A DNA stretch of 64,000 bases from Polyangium mundeleinium (GTDB lineage: Bacteria; Myxococcota_A; Polyangia; Polyangiales; Polyangiaceae): assembly GCF_028369105.1 (NCBI RefSeq), contig NZ_JAQNDO010000001.1:8960501-9024500 (forward strand). Reading direction: 5' to 3'. Of the stretch, positions 41,075-48,889 are shown one piece after another (position 1 is the first letter of the stretch; the number at the start of each line of letters is the position of its first letter). The notes below the pieces were generated by a model. It was not told where the DNA came from. It made no database searches and was given only the letters and a program-made list of their open reading frames with translations. Position numbers and translations under genes: made by a program.

Positions 41075-44000
41075 ATGGAAAACCTAGAGCTTCGTTTCGC
41101 AGCGAAGGACATCAACCTCTCCGTGCGGAGCTTTTCGGTCGTCGAGGAGATGTCGACGCTCTTCGACGTCTCGCTCGTCGCGCGATCGGCGGATGAGGAC
41201 ATCGACCTCGACGCCCTCGTCGGAAACGGCGCGGGGTTCAAGGTCGCGGGGGGCCTCGCCTGGACCGGCGTCGTGCAGTTCGCCGAGCAGATCGAAGTCG
41301 AGCCGGACGGGCTCTCGACGTACTTCCTGCGGATCGTGCCGGCGCTCTGGCGGACCTCGCAGCGCAGGAACCAGCGAATCTTCCAGCACCTCTCGATCCC
41401 CGACATCACCAAGAAGTTGCTCGCGGATTGGGAAATCGAGCCCGTGCTCGAGCTCGACGCGGGCACGTTCCCCAAGCTCGCGTACCGCGTGCAGTACGGC
41501 GAGACCGACTTCGCGTTCCTCTCGCGGCTGCTCGAAGAGGCGGGCATCAGCTATCACTTCCGGCCGCCGGATCCGGGCAGCGAGACGCCGAGCAAGCTCG
41601 TCCTCGTCACGGATCCGACCGTGCGCGAGGCCGGCGCGCCGCTGCTCTACGTGAACAACCTCGATCACGCGAAGTCTCGCGACGCGATCACGCACGTAAA
41701 GGTCTCGCACCAGGTGCGGCAGGGCCGGATGACGCTGCGGGATCACGATTTCCGCAGGCGGCCCGACTTCCAGCTCATCGCCGAGGCGAAGTCGACGTTC
41801 GATCAAGAGGATCGATACGAGAGCTACAGCTACGTCCCCGGCGCGTTCGTCGTGGATCCGGGGCGCGTCGACGAGCGCGAGGCCAAGGCGCTCGCAGCGC
41901 GCAGGCTCGACGGCGCGCGGCAAGGGCGCCGCAAGGTGCTGTTCCAGACGACCGCGCTCGGCCTCTCGCCCGGCGACGTGTTTTGCATGGAGGGGCATCC
42001 GCGCGATGATCTCGCCCAGGAGAGCCGCCTGCTGCTCGTGCAACGCACGCTCGAAGGGACGAGCGAGGGCGATTGGTCGAGCACCGGCACGGCCGTGTTC
42101 GCCGACGATCCGTACAGGCCCGTGCCCGTCACGCCGAAGCCGCGCATGGGCGGCCTGCAAAGCGCGGTCGTCGTCGGGCCTCCCGGCGAGGAGATCCACG
42201 TCGATGAGTACGGCCGCGTGCGCGTGCAATTCCACTGGGATCGCGAAGGCAAGTACACCGACGAGAGCTCGTGCTGGATCCGCGTGAGCCAGGTATGGGC
42301 CGGGCGCGGGTATGGAAACGTCGCGATCCCGCGCGTCGGGCAGGAGGTCCTCGTCGATTTCCTCGAAGGGGATCCCGACCAGCCGATCATCGTCGGCCGC
42401 GTCTTCAACGGGACTTCGCCGCACCCGTACAAGCTGCCCGATCACAAGACGAAGACGTCGTGGAAGAGCGACAGCTCGCCCGGATCCGGCGGCTTCAACG
42501 AGATCACCTTCGAGGATGCCAAGGGGCGCGAGAAGGTGTTCATGCACGCGCAAAAGGACCGCGAGGAGGTCGTCCGGGAGAAACACACGCTCCAGGTCGG
42601 CGCGGATCTCGACGTGCAGGTCGGTGAGCGCGAGACGCGCAAGGTCGGCAAGGATCAGACGCTCCACGTCGTCGGAAGCCGCACGACGCGCGTCGAGCAG
42701 AGTGATGTGCTCGTCGTCGGCGGCGAGTGCCATATCCAGGTCGGCGAGACGGGCGCGTCGCTCTCGAACGACAGGGTCGTGCTCTCGACGGGCAAGGCAT
42801 CGCTGACGCTCGCGGGCGGCGACATCTTCCTCGACGCGAGCGGCAGCATCAAGGTGAGCGCCGGCGGGCTCGCGGGGCTCGCGGGGCGCGAGGTGCACAT
42901 CGACGGCGCGCCGAACGTCCTGCTCAACACCGCGGGCGCGAGCTCGCCCGTGCCGATGTCCCTCGGCGCGGCCGAGATCAACCTCGCCGATCTCTCGTTC
43001 CCCGAAGCCGTGAACAACGCGGCGAAGGCGCTCCAGGCGAAGATCTTCGACGAGATCCCGGGCGGCTTCGACGAACAAGCCGTCGAGGGCGCGTTGCGGC
43101 GACTGCTCGAAGAGCCGCCCGCCTCGATCGGGGACGCGCCGGGGTATTTGATGGTGCCCGAGGCCATCAACGAGCAACTCCAGGCGGCGATCGACAAGGT
43201 GCTCGGCGTGCCGGGCGTGATCGTGGACGACATCCTCGATCGCGTGGCGCTCGAACAGAAAAAACTCCAGGAGCGCATCGATCAGATCCGCGCGCGGGCC
43301 GGCGAGATCGCGGGCGACGTGCAGGAGAAGATCCGCGGCGCGGTCGAGGATCTGCGCGCGCGGGCCGAAGCCGCGAAGCAGATGGCCATCGCGAAGTTCC
43401 AGGAGGTGAAGGCCAAGCTCGAAGCCGCGAAGGCGCAGGTGCAGGCCAAGATCCAGGAGCTGCGCGGCAAGCTCGAAGAGGCCAAGGCGCGGGCCGTGGC
43501 GATCGTCGAGGAGTTCAAGGGCAAGCTCGAAGCGGCGAAGGCGGCGGTGCTCGGCAAGGTGACCGAGGTGAAGGAGAAGTTCGCCGAGGCCAAGGCGCGG
43601 GTGACGGCCAAGATCGACGAGATCAAGGGCCGCATCGAGGCCGTGAAAGAGCAGGCCAAGGCCAAGATCGAGGAGATCAAGGGCCGCATCAACGACATCA
43701 AGGAGCAGGCCAAGGCCAAGGTGCAGGAGATCAAGGAGCGCGTGATCGCGCTCAAGGATCAGGCCGTCGAGCGCTTCCAGGAGATGAAGAAGCAGGCGGG
43801 CGAGATCCTCGAGATGGCCAAGACGCAGGTCGAAGCCGCGAAGGCCCGCGTGCAGGAGCTCAAGGCGCGGATCGAAGGCGCCAAGGAAGAGGTCAAGCAG
43901 AAGGTCCAGGAGTGGAAGGGCAAGGTCGAGGAGTGGAAGGCCCAGGCGAAGGCCAAGGTCGAGGAGGTCAAGGCGCAAGCCAAGGCCGTCGTCGACGAGG

Positions 44001-44953
44001 TGAAGGGCCAGATCGAGAGCGCGAAGGAGACGGTCAAGCAAACCATCGCGGACGCGAAGGAGATGGTCGCCGACGTGAAGGCCATCCCGAAGGAGTTCGT
44101 CGCCGAGACGAAGGCCGCGTGGAACGAGATCAAGACCGACGCGAAGGAGACCTGGAACCAGACCAAGGCCGAGGCGAAAGAGACCTGGGAAGAGGCCAAG
44201 GAGACCTGGAAGCAGACCAAGGCCGAGGCGAAGGAGACCTGGAACCAGACGAAGGAAGGCGCCAAGCAGACGGTCGAGGACGCCAAGGAAGCCTGGAAGC
44301 AGACCAAGACCGAGGCGAAAGAGACCTGGAACCAGACGAAGGACGAGTTCAAGCAGGCGGGGCAGGACGCGAAGGACGCCTGGAAGGACATCAAGGGCGA
44401 CGCGAAGGACGCCTGGGGCGACATCAAGAACGAGGCCGAGGACTTCTGGGGGGACCTCAAGGGTCAGGGCAAAGACGCGGCCGAGGGGACGAAGGACACG
44501 CTCGGCGCGGCCCAGGAGCAAGGCCAGGGCGCACTCGGTGACGTGAAGGGCGCGTTGCAAAACGCGTTCGGCGGGAACGGCTCGAATGCGCTTTCAGGCC
44601 CGCAGGTGAGCCTCGGCCAGGGCGCGACGCCGGACGGCGGATCGCTCGGGCAGATCCTCTCGCGCGCCGGCGGGTTCACGGGCGACGACGTCGCGTCCGC
44701 GGTCAACGGCGGCTCGAAGGGCGCCACGATCCTGCAGAGCCCCGGCGAGGGGCAGCTCTTCGTGATGAAGACGCAGGGCGCGATGCCGGTCTCGGGCGCC
44801 GAGCTGGAGGCGAACCTCGTCGAGGCGCAGATGAACGGGTTTTCGTCGAGCGACGCGTTCGTCCACACCCTCACGAAGAAGGGATACGTGGTGTACGAGC
44901 GGCCCTGGGGCGAGCTCGCCGAGGCGTTCGTGAAGCGCGCTGCGGTCATTTAG
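41075..44953 (+). CDS. vgrG: VgrG type VI spike protein with a very long helical C-terminal extension
   Basis: VgrG forms the spike of the type VI secretion system and carries effectors. Of 1292 residues, about 1-370 are the gp27-like hub, and 370-445 the gp5 OB-fold with HVDEYGRVRVQFHWDREGKY and DFLEGDPDQPIIVGRVFNG. Residues 460-612 form a beta-helix with VGxxxTxxVG repeats. From about 717 to 1125 there is one long Lys/Ala/Glu-rich helix with 11-residue periodicity: repeated KxQxKIxEIKxRI units, then at 1009-1125 repeated KETWNQTKAEA units. This is like LEA group 3 or apolipoprotein repeats. Residues 1215-1292 (LFVMKTQGAMPVSGAELEAN) form a small distinct C-terminal domain. The ATG at 41075 is 72 bases from the divergent lipoprotein gene. 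The extension may be an effector or a cargo-binding tail. Confidence 0.9.
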   Translation: MENLELRFAAKDINLSVRSFSVVEEMSTLFDVSLVARSADEDIDLDALVGNGAGFKVAGGLAWTGVVQFAEQIEVEPDGLSTYFLRIVPALWRTSQRRNQRIFQHLSIPDITKKLLADWEIEPVLELDAGTFPKLAYRVQYGETDFAFLSRLLEEAGISYHFRPPDPGSETPSKLVLVTDPTVREAGAPLLYVNNLDHAKSRDAITHVKVSHQVRQGRMTLRDHDFRRRPDFQLIAEAKSTFDQEDRYESYSYVPGAFVVDPGRVDEREAKALAARRLDGARQGRRKVLFQTTALGLSPGDVFCMEGHPRDDLAQESRLLLVQRTLEGTSEGDWSSTGTAVFADDPYRPVPVTPKPRMGGLQSAVVVGPPGEEIHVDEYGRVRVQFHWDREGKYTDESSCWIRVSQVWAGRGYGNVAIPRVGQEVLVDFLEGDPDQPIIVGRVFNGTSPHPYKLPDHKTKTSWKSDSSPGSGGFNEITFEDAKGREKVFMHAQKDREEVVREKHTLQVGADLDVQVGERETRKVGKDQTLHVVGSRTTRVEQSDVLVVGGECHIQVGETGASLSNDRVVLSTGKASLTLAGGDIFLDASGSIKVSAGGLAGLAGREVHIDGAPNVLLNTAGASSPVPMSLGAAEINLADLSFPEAVNNAAKALQAKIFDEIPGGFDEQAVEGALRRLLEEPPASIGDAPGYLMVPEAINEQLQAAIDKVLGVPGVIVDDILDRVALEQKKLQERIDQIRARAGEIAGDVQEKIRGAVEDLRARAEAAKQMAIAKFQEVKAKLEAAKAQVQAKIQELRGKLEEAKARAVAIVEEFKGKLEAAKAAVLGKVTEVKEKFAEAKARVTAKIDEIKGRIEAVKEQAKAKIEEIKGRINDIKEQAKAKVQEIKERVIALKDQAVERFQEMKKQAGEILEMAKTQVEAAKARVQELKARIEGAKEEVKQKVQEWKGKVEEWKAQAKAKVEEVKAQAKAVVDEVKGQIESAKETVKQTIADAKEMVADVKAIPKEFVAETKAAWNEIKTDAKETWNQTKAEAKETWEEAKETWKQTKAEAKETWNQTKEGAKQTVEDAKEAWKQTKTEAKETWNQTKDEFKQAGQDAKDAWKDIKGDAKDAWGDIKNEAEDFWGDLKGQGKDAAEGTKDTLGAAQEQGQGALGDVKGALQNAFGGNGSNALSGPQVSLGQGATPDGGSLGQILSRAGGFTGDDVASAVNGGSKGATILQSPGEGQLFVMKTQGAMPVSGAELEANLVEAQMNGFSSSDAFVHTLTKKGYVVYERPWGELAEAFVKRAAVI

Positions 44954-45058
44954 AGCATCGATCGTTCGATGCTCGGAAGATCGCGAAGCGATCTTCCCTC
45001 GGGGGGTGAATCGTCCGGGCTTTGCCCGGACGAGAGGGGGACGCGAGGCGGCCCCCTC
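44953..45058 (+). other. Four adjacent hairpins between vgrG and the chaperone gene
   Basis: Immediately after the vgrG stop there are four stems in 106 bases. (1) GAGCATCGA/TCGATGCTC, 44953-44961 with 44966-44974. (2) GGAAGATCGC/GCGATCTTCC, 44975-44984 with 44988-44997. (3) CGTCCGGGC/GCCCGGACG, 45012-45020 with 45024-45032. (4) GAGGGGG/CCCCCTC, 45034-45040 with 45052-45058. All are perfect; loops are 4, 3, 3 and 11 bases. The first two share adjacent ends. There is no T tract. A relaxed transcript terminator, RNA stabiliser or processing site are possibilities. Confidence 0.85.
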
Positions 45059-45083
45059 GGGACTAGGAGAGAAGAGAGAGCGA

Positions 45084-45530
45084 ATGTCGCGATACGAGAG
45101 CCGAGACGTCTCCTTCGACGTACCCCGCCACTGGGAAGACCGGACGATGGTGGCGTTCGCCGCCACGCCGCGGCCCGGACAATCCACGGCGCCAAACGTG
45201 GTCATGACCCGCGACGTGCTCTCCCCCGAGGAGACACTCGTGTCCTACGCGGACAAACAGCTCGCCGAGCTGGGCAAGCGCCTCGAAGGGTTCGAGCTCG
45301 TGGATCGGAAGGAGCGGACGCTCGGCGGTCAGCCGGGGATCGAGCTGCATTTCACGTGGCGTGCGCAAGCGGGCGAGCTCGAGCAGCGGCTCGCGATGGC
45401 GCTCGGGCGGCGGCGCACGGTCTTTTGCTTCAATGCGACCGCGGCCAAGGTCGACGCGGATCAGATGAACCCGCTCTTCGATCGGATCCTGTCCACGGTG
45501 CGTTTCCCCCGTCCGGGGGAGGAGGCGTGA
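45084..45530 (+). CDS. DcrB/Eag-type (DUF1795) type VI chaperone
   Basis: Eag chaperones of the DUF1795/DcrB fold shield the transmembrane segments of PAAR-type effectors before secretion. The 148-residue product (ATG at 45084, AGGAGAG upstream) has the pattern of this fold: the N-terminal YESRDVSFDVPRHWEDRTMV, then VVMTRDVLSPEETLVSYADK, a helix (KQLAELGKRLEGF) and the C-terminal strand pair ending in RILSTVRFPRPGEEA. It sits between vgrG and the PAAR-like gene, 11 bases before the latter, exactly where such a chaperone is expected. The partner is inferred to be the product of 45541. Confidence 0.82.
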   Translation: MSRYESRDVSFDVPRHWEDRTMVAFAATPRPGQSTAPNVVMTRDVLSPEETLVSYADKQLAELGKRLEGFELVDRKERTLGGQPGIELHFTWRAQAGELEQRLAMALGRRRTVFCFNATAAKVDADQMNPLFDRILSTVRFPRPGEEA

Positions 45531-45540
45531 GGAGGACACA

Positions 45541-46617
45541 ATGACCACGGGTCATCTCGCGGCGAAGGTCGGTTCGAGGCTCGCGCACGCGGCCATGCCG
45601 CTCGTGACGCCGAGCCAGGCGATGGTCGCGGCGACGCTCGGCAGCGAGGTCGTGGGGCCGGCGGGGCTCGGCGGCGCGGGCGCGGCGAGCCTCGGCGCGG
45701 GCATCGGCGCGGCGCCGGCTGGGACGATGATCTCGATCGTGGACATGGTCCCCATCCTCACGACAGGCGTCGTGGCGACGGGCGCGGCGGACGTGATGCT
45801 CGGGCCGGGCCAGATGGCCGTGCTCGCCCCTTCCCTGCCCCAGCCGTGCGGGCCCCACGTGGCGCAGCCCATCGTCGCGGGGAGCCCGAGCGTGCTCGTG
45901 CGCGGGATGCAGCTCGTGCGGGTCGGCGACAAGACGAGCTGCGGCGCGACGGTCTGCGACGGGGTGAAGAGCGTCGTCGTGGGCGGCGCGGCCGCGGCGC
46001 CGAAGCCGGTGTCGCTGAACGATCTCGCGGGGTCGCTCGGCGCCGTCGTGCTCGGCGCGGTGCTGACGAAGACGGGCGCGGTGGAGCGGATGAACGAGCT
46101 CGGCGCGGCGCTCGTGGAGGGCGCGGAGAAGGTCTCGGCGGCGGCCGACAAGGTCACGGGCGCGGTCGGCAAGACGCTCGACAAGGCGCAGGCCAAGGCC
46201 GACAAGGCGCTCGACAAGGCGCAGGGCAAGGCGAACGCGGCGCTCGACAAGGTCGACACGAAGGTGAACGCGGCGCTCGACAAGGTCACGGGCGCGGTCG
46301 GCAAGACGCTCGACAAGGCGGAAGCGAAGTACGAAAAGGCGCTCGATAAGGCGACGGGCGCCGTGACGGGCACGATCGACAAGGCCACGGGCGCCGTGAC
46401 GGGCACGATCGACAAGGTCACGGGCGCGGTCGACAAGACGCTCGGAAAAACCCTCGGCGCCGCGGAGAAGGCCGCCGACAAGGCAGGCGCCGCGGTGGAC
46501 AAGGTCGCGGGCGCGGCGGGTGCGGCGCTCGGCAAGGTCGGGGATCTCGTGGGCTCCGTGGGCGGTGCGCTCGAATCGATCCTCGGCGGCGCGCTCCTCT
46601 TCGGCGGCGGAAAATAG
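45541..46617 (+). CDS. PAAR-like protein with hydrophobic N-terminus and LEA-like repeats
   Basis: PAAR proteins tip the type VI spike. The 358-residue protein starts after a strong AGGAGG. Residues 20-95 are hydrophobic and Gly/Ala-rich (GAGIGAAPAGTMISIVDMVP, ILTTGVVATGAADVM), as in prePAAR effectors that need an Eag chaperone. Residues about 90-150 (GPGQMAVLAPSLPQPCGPHV to VRVGDKTSCGATVCDGVKSV) match the PAAR-like DUF4150 region, with Cys and His likely to bind metal. Residues 195-340 are repeats built of DKVTGAVDKTLGKTL and AQAKADKALDKAQGKA, a Lys/Ala/Asp 11-residue type akin to the VgrG tail. No known toxin domain is visible at the end. Confidence 0.85.
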   Translation: MTTGHLAAKVGSRLAHAAMPLVTPSQAMVAATLGSEVVGPAGLGGAGAASLGAGIGAAPAGTMISIVDMVPILTTGVVATGAADVMLGPGQMAVLAPSLPQPCGPHVAQPIVAGSPSVLVRGMQLVRVGDKTSCGATVCDGVKSVVVGGAAAAPKPVSLNDLAGSLGAVVLGAVLTKTGAVERMNELGAALVEGAEKVSAAADKVTGAVGKTLDKAQAKADKALDKAQGKANAALDKVDTKVNAALDKVTGAVGKTLDKAEAKYEKALDKATGAVTGTIDKATGAVTGTIDKVTGAVDKTLGKTLGAAEKAADKAGAAVDKVAGAAGAALGKVGDLVGSVGGALESILGGALLFGGGK

Positions 46618-46627
46618 GCGCGCCTGC

Positions 46628-47479
46628 GTGGCCGAGGGGACCGATGTCGCTCGGAAAGGCCCCAAACCCCGCCGGGTGCGTCGCGTGCTGAGCATCGTCC
46701 TCGGGACGCTCGTCGCGCTCTACCTCCTGCTCTGCTGGCTGCTCTACGCGGCCCAGCGCCGCATCGTCTTTCCCGCGCCCACGGTGGGCCGCACGCCCGC
46801 CGGAACCTTTGAGCTCCTGCGGATCGACGGCGGCACGCCCATGCTCTTCCGGCCGCCGCCGGCGCGTGGCCCCGTGGTCGTGTATTTCCACGGAAACGGC
46901 GAGCAGATCGCCGATAGCGCGTGGCTCGTGGATCTTTTCGCGCGCGCGGGCGCGGGGTTCGCGGCGATCGAGTATCCCGGCTACGGGCTCGCGCGGGGCC
47001 TCGGCGAGCCGAGCGAAAAAGCGCTCTTCGACGCGGCCGAGCGCGGGATCGGGCACCTCGTCGAGCATCGGGGGATCCCGCGGGGCGACCTCGTGCTCGC
47101 GGGACAATCGCTCGGCACGGGCGTGGCGATGGAGATGGCCGCGCGGGGCCATGGCGCGCGGGTCCTCTTGCTCTGCCCGTTCACGTCCTTGCCCGACGTG
47201 GGCGCGCGAATCTTCCCGTTTTTGCCGGTGCGGCTCCTCCTGCAGGATCGATTCGACTCGGCCGCGCGGGCCGCGGGCGTGAATGTGCCCGTCCTCGTCG
47301 TGCACGGCACCGACGACGAGCTCATCCCCGTGGAGCTCGGCAAGAAGCTCGTGGCGCGCCTGCCGCGCGGGCGATTCATGGCCGTCGCAGGCGCGCACCA
47401 CAACGATCTTTGGCACTTCGACGAGGTCGAGGAAGAGGTCGTCCCGTTCGTGCTCGGAAAACGCGACGACGCGCCCTGA
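46628..47479 (+). CDS. Membrane-anchored alpha/beta hydrolase
   Basis: The GTG at 46628 follows the PAAR gene by 10 bases. The product (283 residues) has a basic N-terminus, then a transmembrane helix (VLSIVLGTLVALYLLLCWLL), so it is inner-membrane anchored with the enzyme on the outer or periplasmic side. The catalytic Ser is in GQSLGTG near residue 160, with HGTDDELIP (Asp) and AHHNDLW (His) following, and HGNGE for the oxyanion hole. The fold resembles the ABHD17/YqkD group of thioester or ester hydrolases. Its position in the module makes it a candidate lipase-type effector or immunity/modifier. This is inferred. Confidence 0.82.
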   Translation: MAEGTDVARKGPKPRRVRRVLSIVLGTLVALYLLLCWLLYAAQRRIVFPAPTVGRTPAGTFELLRIDGGTPMLFRPPPARGPVVVYFHGNGEQIADSAWLVDLFARAGAGFAAIEYPGYGLARGLGEPSEKALFDAAERGIGHLVEHRGIPRGDLVLAGQSLGTGVAMEMAARGHGARVLLLCPFTSLPDVGARIFPFLPVRLLLQDRFDSAARAAGVNVPVLVVHGTDDELIPVELGKKLVARLPRGRFMAVAGAHHNDLWHFDEVEEEVVPFVLGKRDDAP

Positions 47480-47488
47480 GCGGGCCCT

Positions 47489-47821
47489 TCAATCGTCGTC
47501 CGGCTCGACCGTGAGCCGGAGCGGCATCCCGTACTCGCGCGCGTGCTCCTGGACGAGCTTCGCCTTCGTCTCGGCCACGTCCTTCGTGTAGACGCCGGCC
47601 ACGCCGCGGCCCGTGGCGTGCACGACGAGCATGAAGCTCAGCGCGGAGGTCTCATCCATGTGGAAGAAGCGGACGAGCACGTCGACCACGAACCATTTCG
47701 TCGTGTAGTTGTCGTTGTGGAAGACGACCTGCCAGCGCTTCGCCTTCTCGACCTTGCGCTTTTGCTCCACGGCGAGATCGGAGTCCGTGTCGTCTCGCCT
47801 TCGCTTCGGATCGTTCGCCAT
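47489..47821 (-). CDS. clpS: ClpS adaptor protein
   Basis: ClpS delivers N-degron substrates to the ClpAP protease. The 110-residue product has a charged N-terminal tail, then the core fold with [38 protein letters not shown] and the conserved [20 protein letters not shown]. The substrate-binding Asn and Asp residues of the NDNYTT region and the Met/His of the pocket are present. ClpA is not in the window. It is divergent from the sirtuin gene (72-base gap). Confidence 0.94.
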   Translation of the reverse strand: MANDPKRRRDDTDSDLAVEQKRKVEKAKRWQVVFHNDNYTTKWFVVDVLVRFFHMDETSALSFMLVVHATGRGVAGVYTKDVAETKAKLVQEHAREYGMPLRLTVEPDDD

Positions 47822-47893
47822 GGCCGAGCGGGGATCTTATCCGCGCGCTCGCCCTCCACAAGCCTCGCTTCGGCGCGTGCGCTACGCTCGGGC

Positions 47894-48766
47894 GTGACCT
47901 CGTCGTCGTCGCTCTCCGCCTCTTCCAGCTCCGAAGCGGAAGACCTCGCCCCCGCCTCGCGCCTCGCGCGGCTGCTCGACGGCCGGCGTATCGTCGCGCT
48001 CGCCGGCGCGGGCATGAGCACGGAGTCGGGCATCCCCGATTATCGGGGCCCCGAGACGGCGCGCCGCGCCCGCAATCCGATGCAAGCGCGCCAGTTCTTG
48101 CACGAGCCCGCGTCGCGGGCGCGGTACTGGGCGCGCAGCATGAACGGCTGGCCCCGGATCGCCGCGGCCCGGCCGAACCCGGCACACGAAGCGCTCGCCG
48201 CGCTCGAACGCGCCGGTCGGCTCGCGGGCACGATCACGCAGAACGTCGACGGGCTGCACCAGGCCGCGGGCAACGAGCGCGTGGTCGAGCTGCACGGCGC
48301 GCTCGCCCGCGTCCGTTGCCTCGGCTGCGGCGTGATCGAGCCGCGCGCTGCTTTGCAGGAGCGTCTCATCGCGGAAAACCCTTCGTATTACAGGTGGGGC
48401 ACGGCCCTCGCGCCCGACGGCGACGCCGACCTCGACCATGACGCGTTCGCCGATTTCCACGTCCCCGTTTGTCTCGGCTGCGGCGGCACGCTCAAACCCG
48501 ACGTCGTTTTTTTCGGCGAGAACGTGCCGGCGCGCGTCACCGAGGCCGCCTGGGCGCTCTTCGACGAGGCCGAGGCGCTGCTCGTCGTGGGCTCGTCGCT
48601 CACGGTGTTCTCGGGGTATCGGTTCGTGCGTCGGGCGAGCGAGCGCGGCGTGCCCGTGGCCATTGTGAACCTCGGCCCGACGCGCGGCGACGAACACGCG
48701 GCTTTGTGCGTCGATGCGCGCCTCGGCGAGCTTTTGCCGCGGCTCGTGGCGACGCTCGGCGCGTGA
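47894..48766 (+). CDS. NAD-dependent protein deacetylase (sirtuin)
   Basis: Sirtuins remove acyl groups from Lys using NAD. The GTG at 47894 gives 290 residues. Motifs: [15 protein letters not shown] near residue 38, TQNVDGLHQ near 115, [12 protein letters not shown] with the first zinc Cys pair, a second [19 protein letters not shown], and [14 protein letters not shown] in the last third. The four Cys (CLGC twice) make the zinc site and the HG catalytic His is intact. A Ser-rich N-terminal 20 residues precede the domain. The class is similar to Sir2 of the SIRT4-like group, but I cannot assign the acyl specificity. Confidence 0.93.
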   Translation: MTSSSSLSASSSSEAEDLAPASRLARLLDGRRIVALAGAGMSTESGIPDYRGPETARRARNPMQARQFLHEPASRARYWARSMNGWPRIAAARPNPAHEALAALERAGRLAGTITQNVDGLHQAAGNERVVELHGALARVRCLGCGVIEPRAALQERLIAENPSYYRWGTALAPDGDADLDHDAFADFHVPVCLGCGGTLKPDVVFFGENVPARVTEAAWALFDEAEALLVVGSSLTVFSGYRFVRRASERGVPVAIVNLGPTRGDEHAALCVDARLGELLPRLVATLGA

Positions 48767-48889
48767 GGCCCCGCGCGCTGGGGCGCCCTGGTAACGTCAG
48801 AAACCAGACCGATAAGTCCAGTGACCAAAACGCCTTGATCTCAGACTGCCTTCATGCATCATGGAAGGTTGGACTGGAGGCGCTCACTC

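Noticed and set aside
41084-44560. Long minus-strand frame (over 1150 codons) through vgrG
   Set aside because: It is antisense to a clear VgrG with conserved motifs. Its product is Leu/Arg/Asp-rich with the rhythm expected from reading Lys/Ala/Glu repeat codons backwards, and it has no recognisable domain. High GC makes such shadows common.
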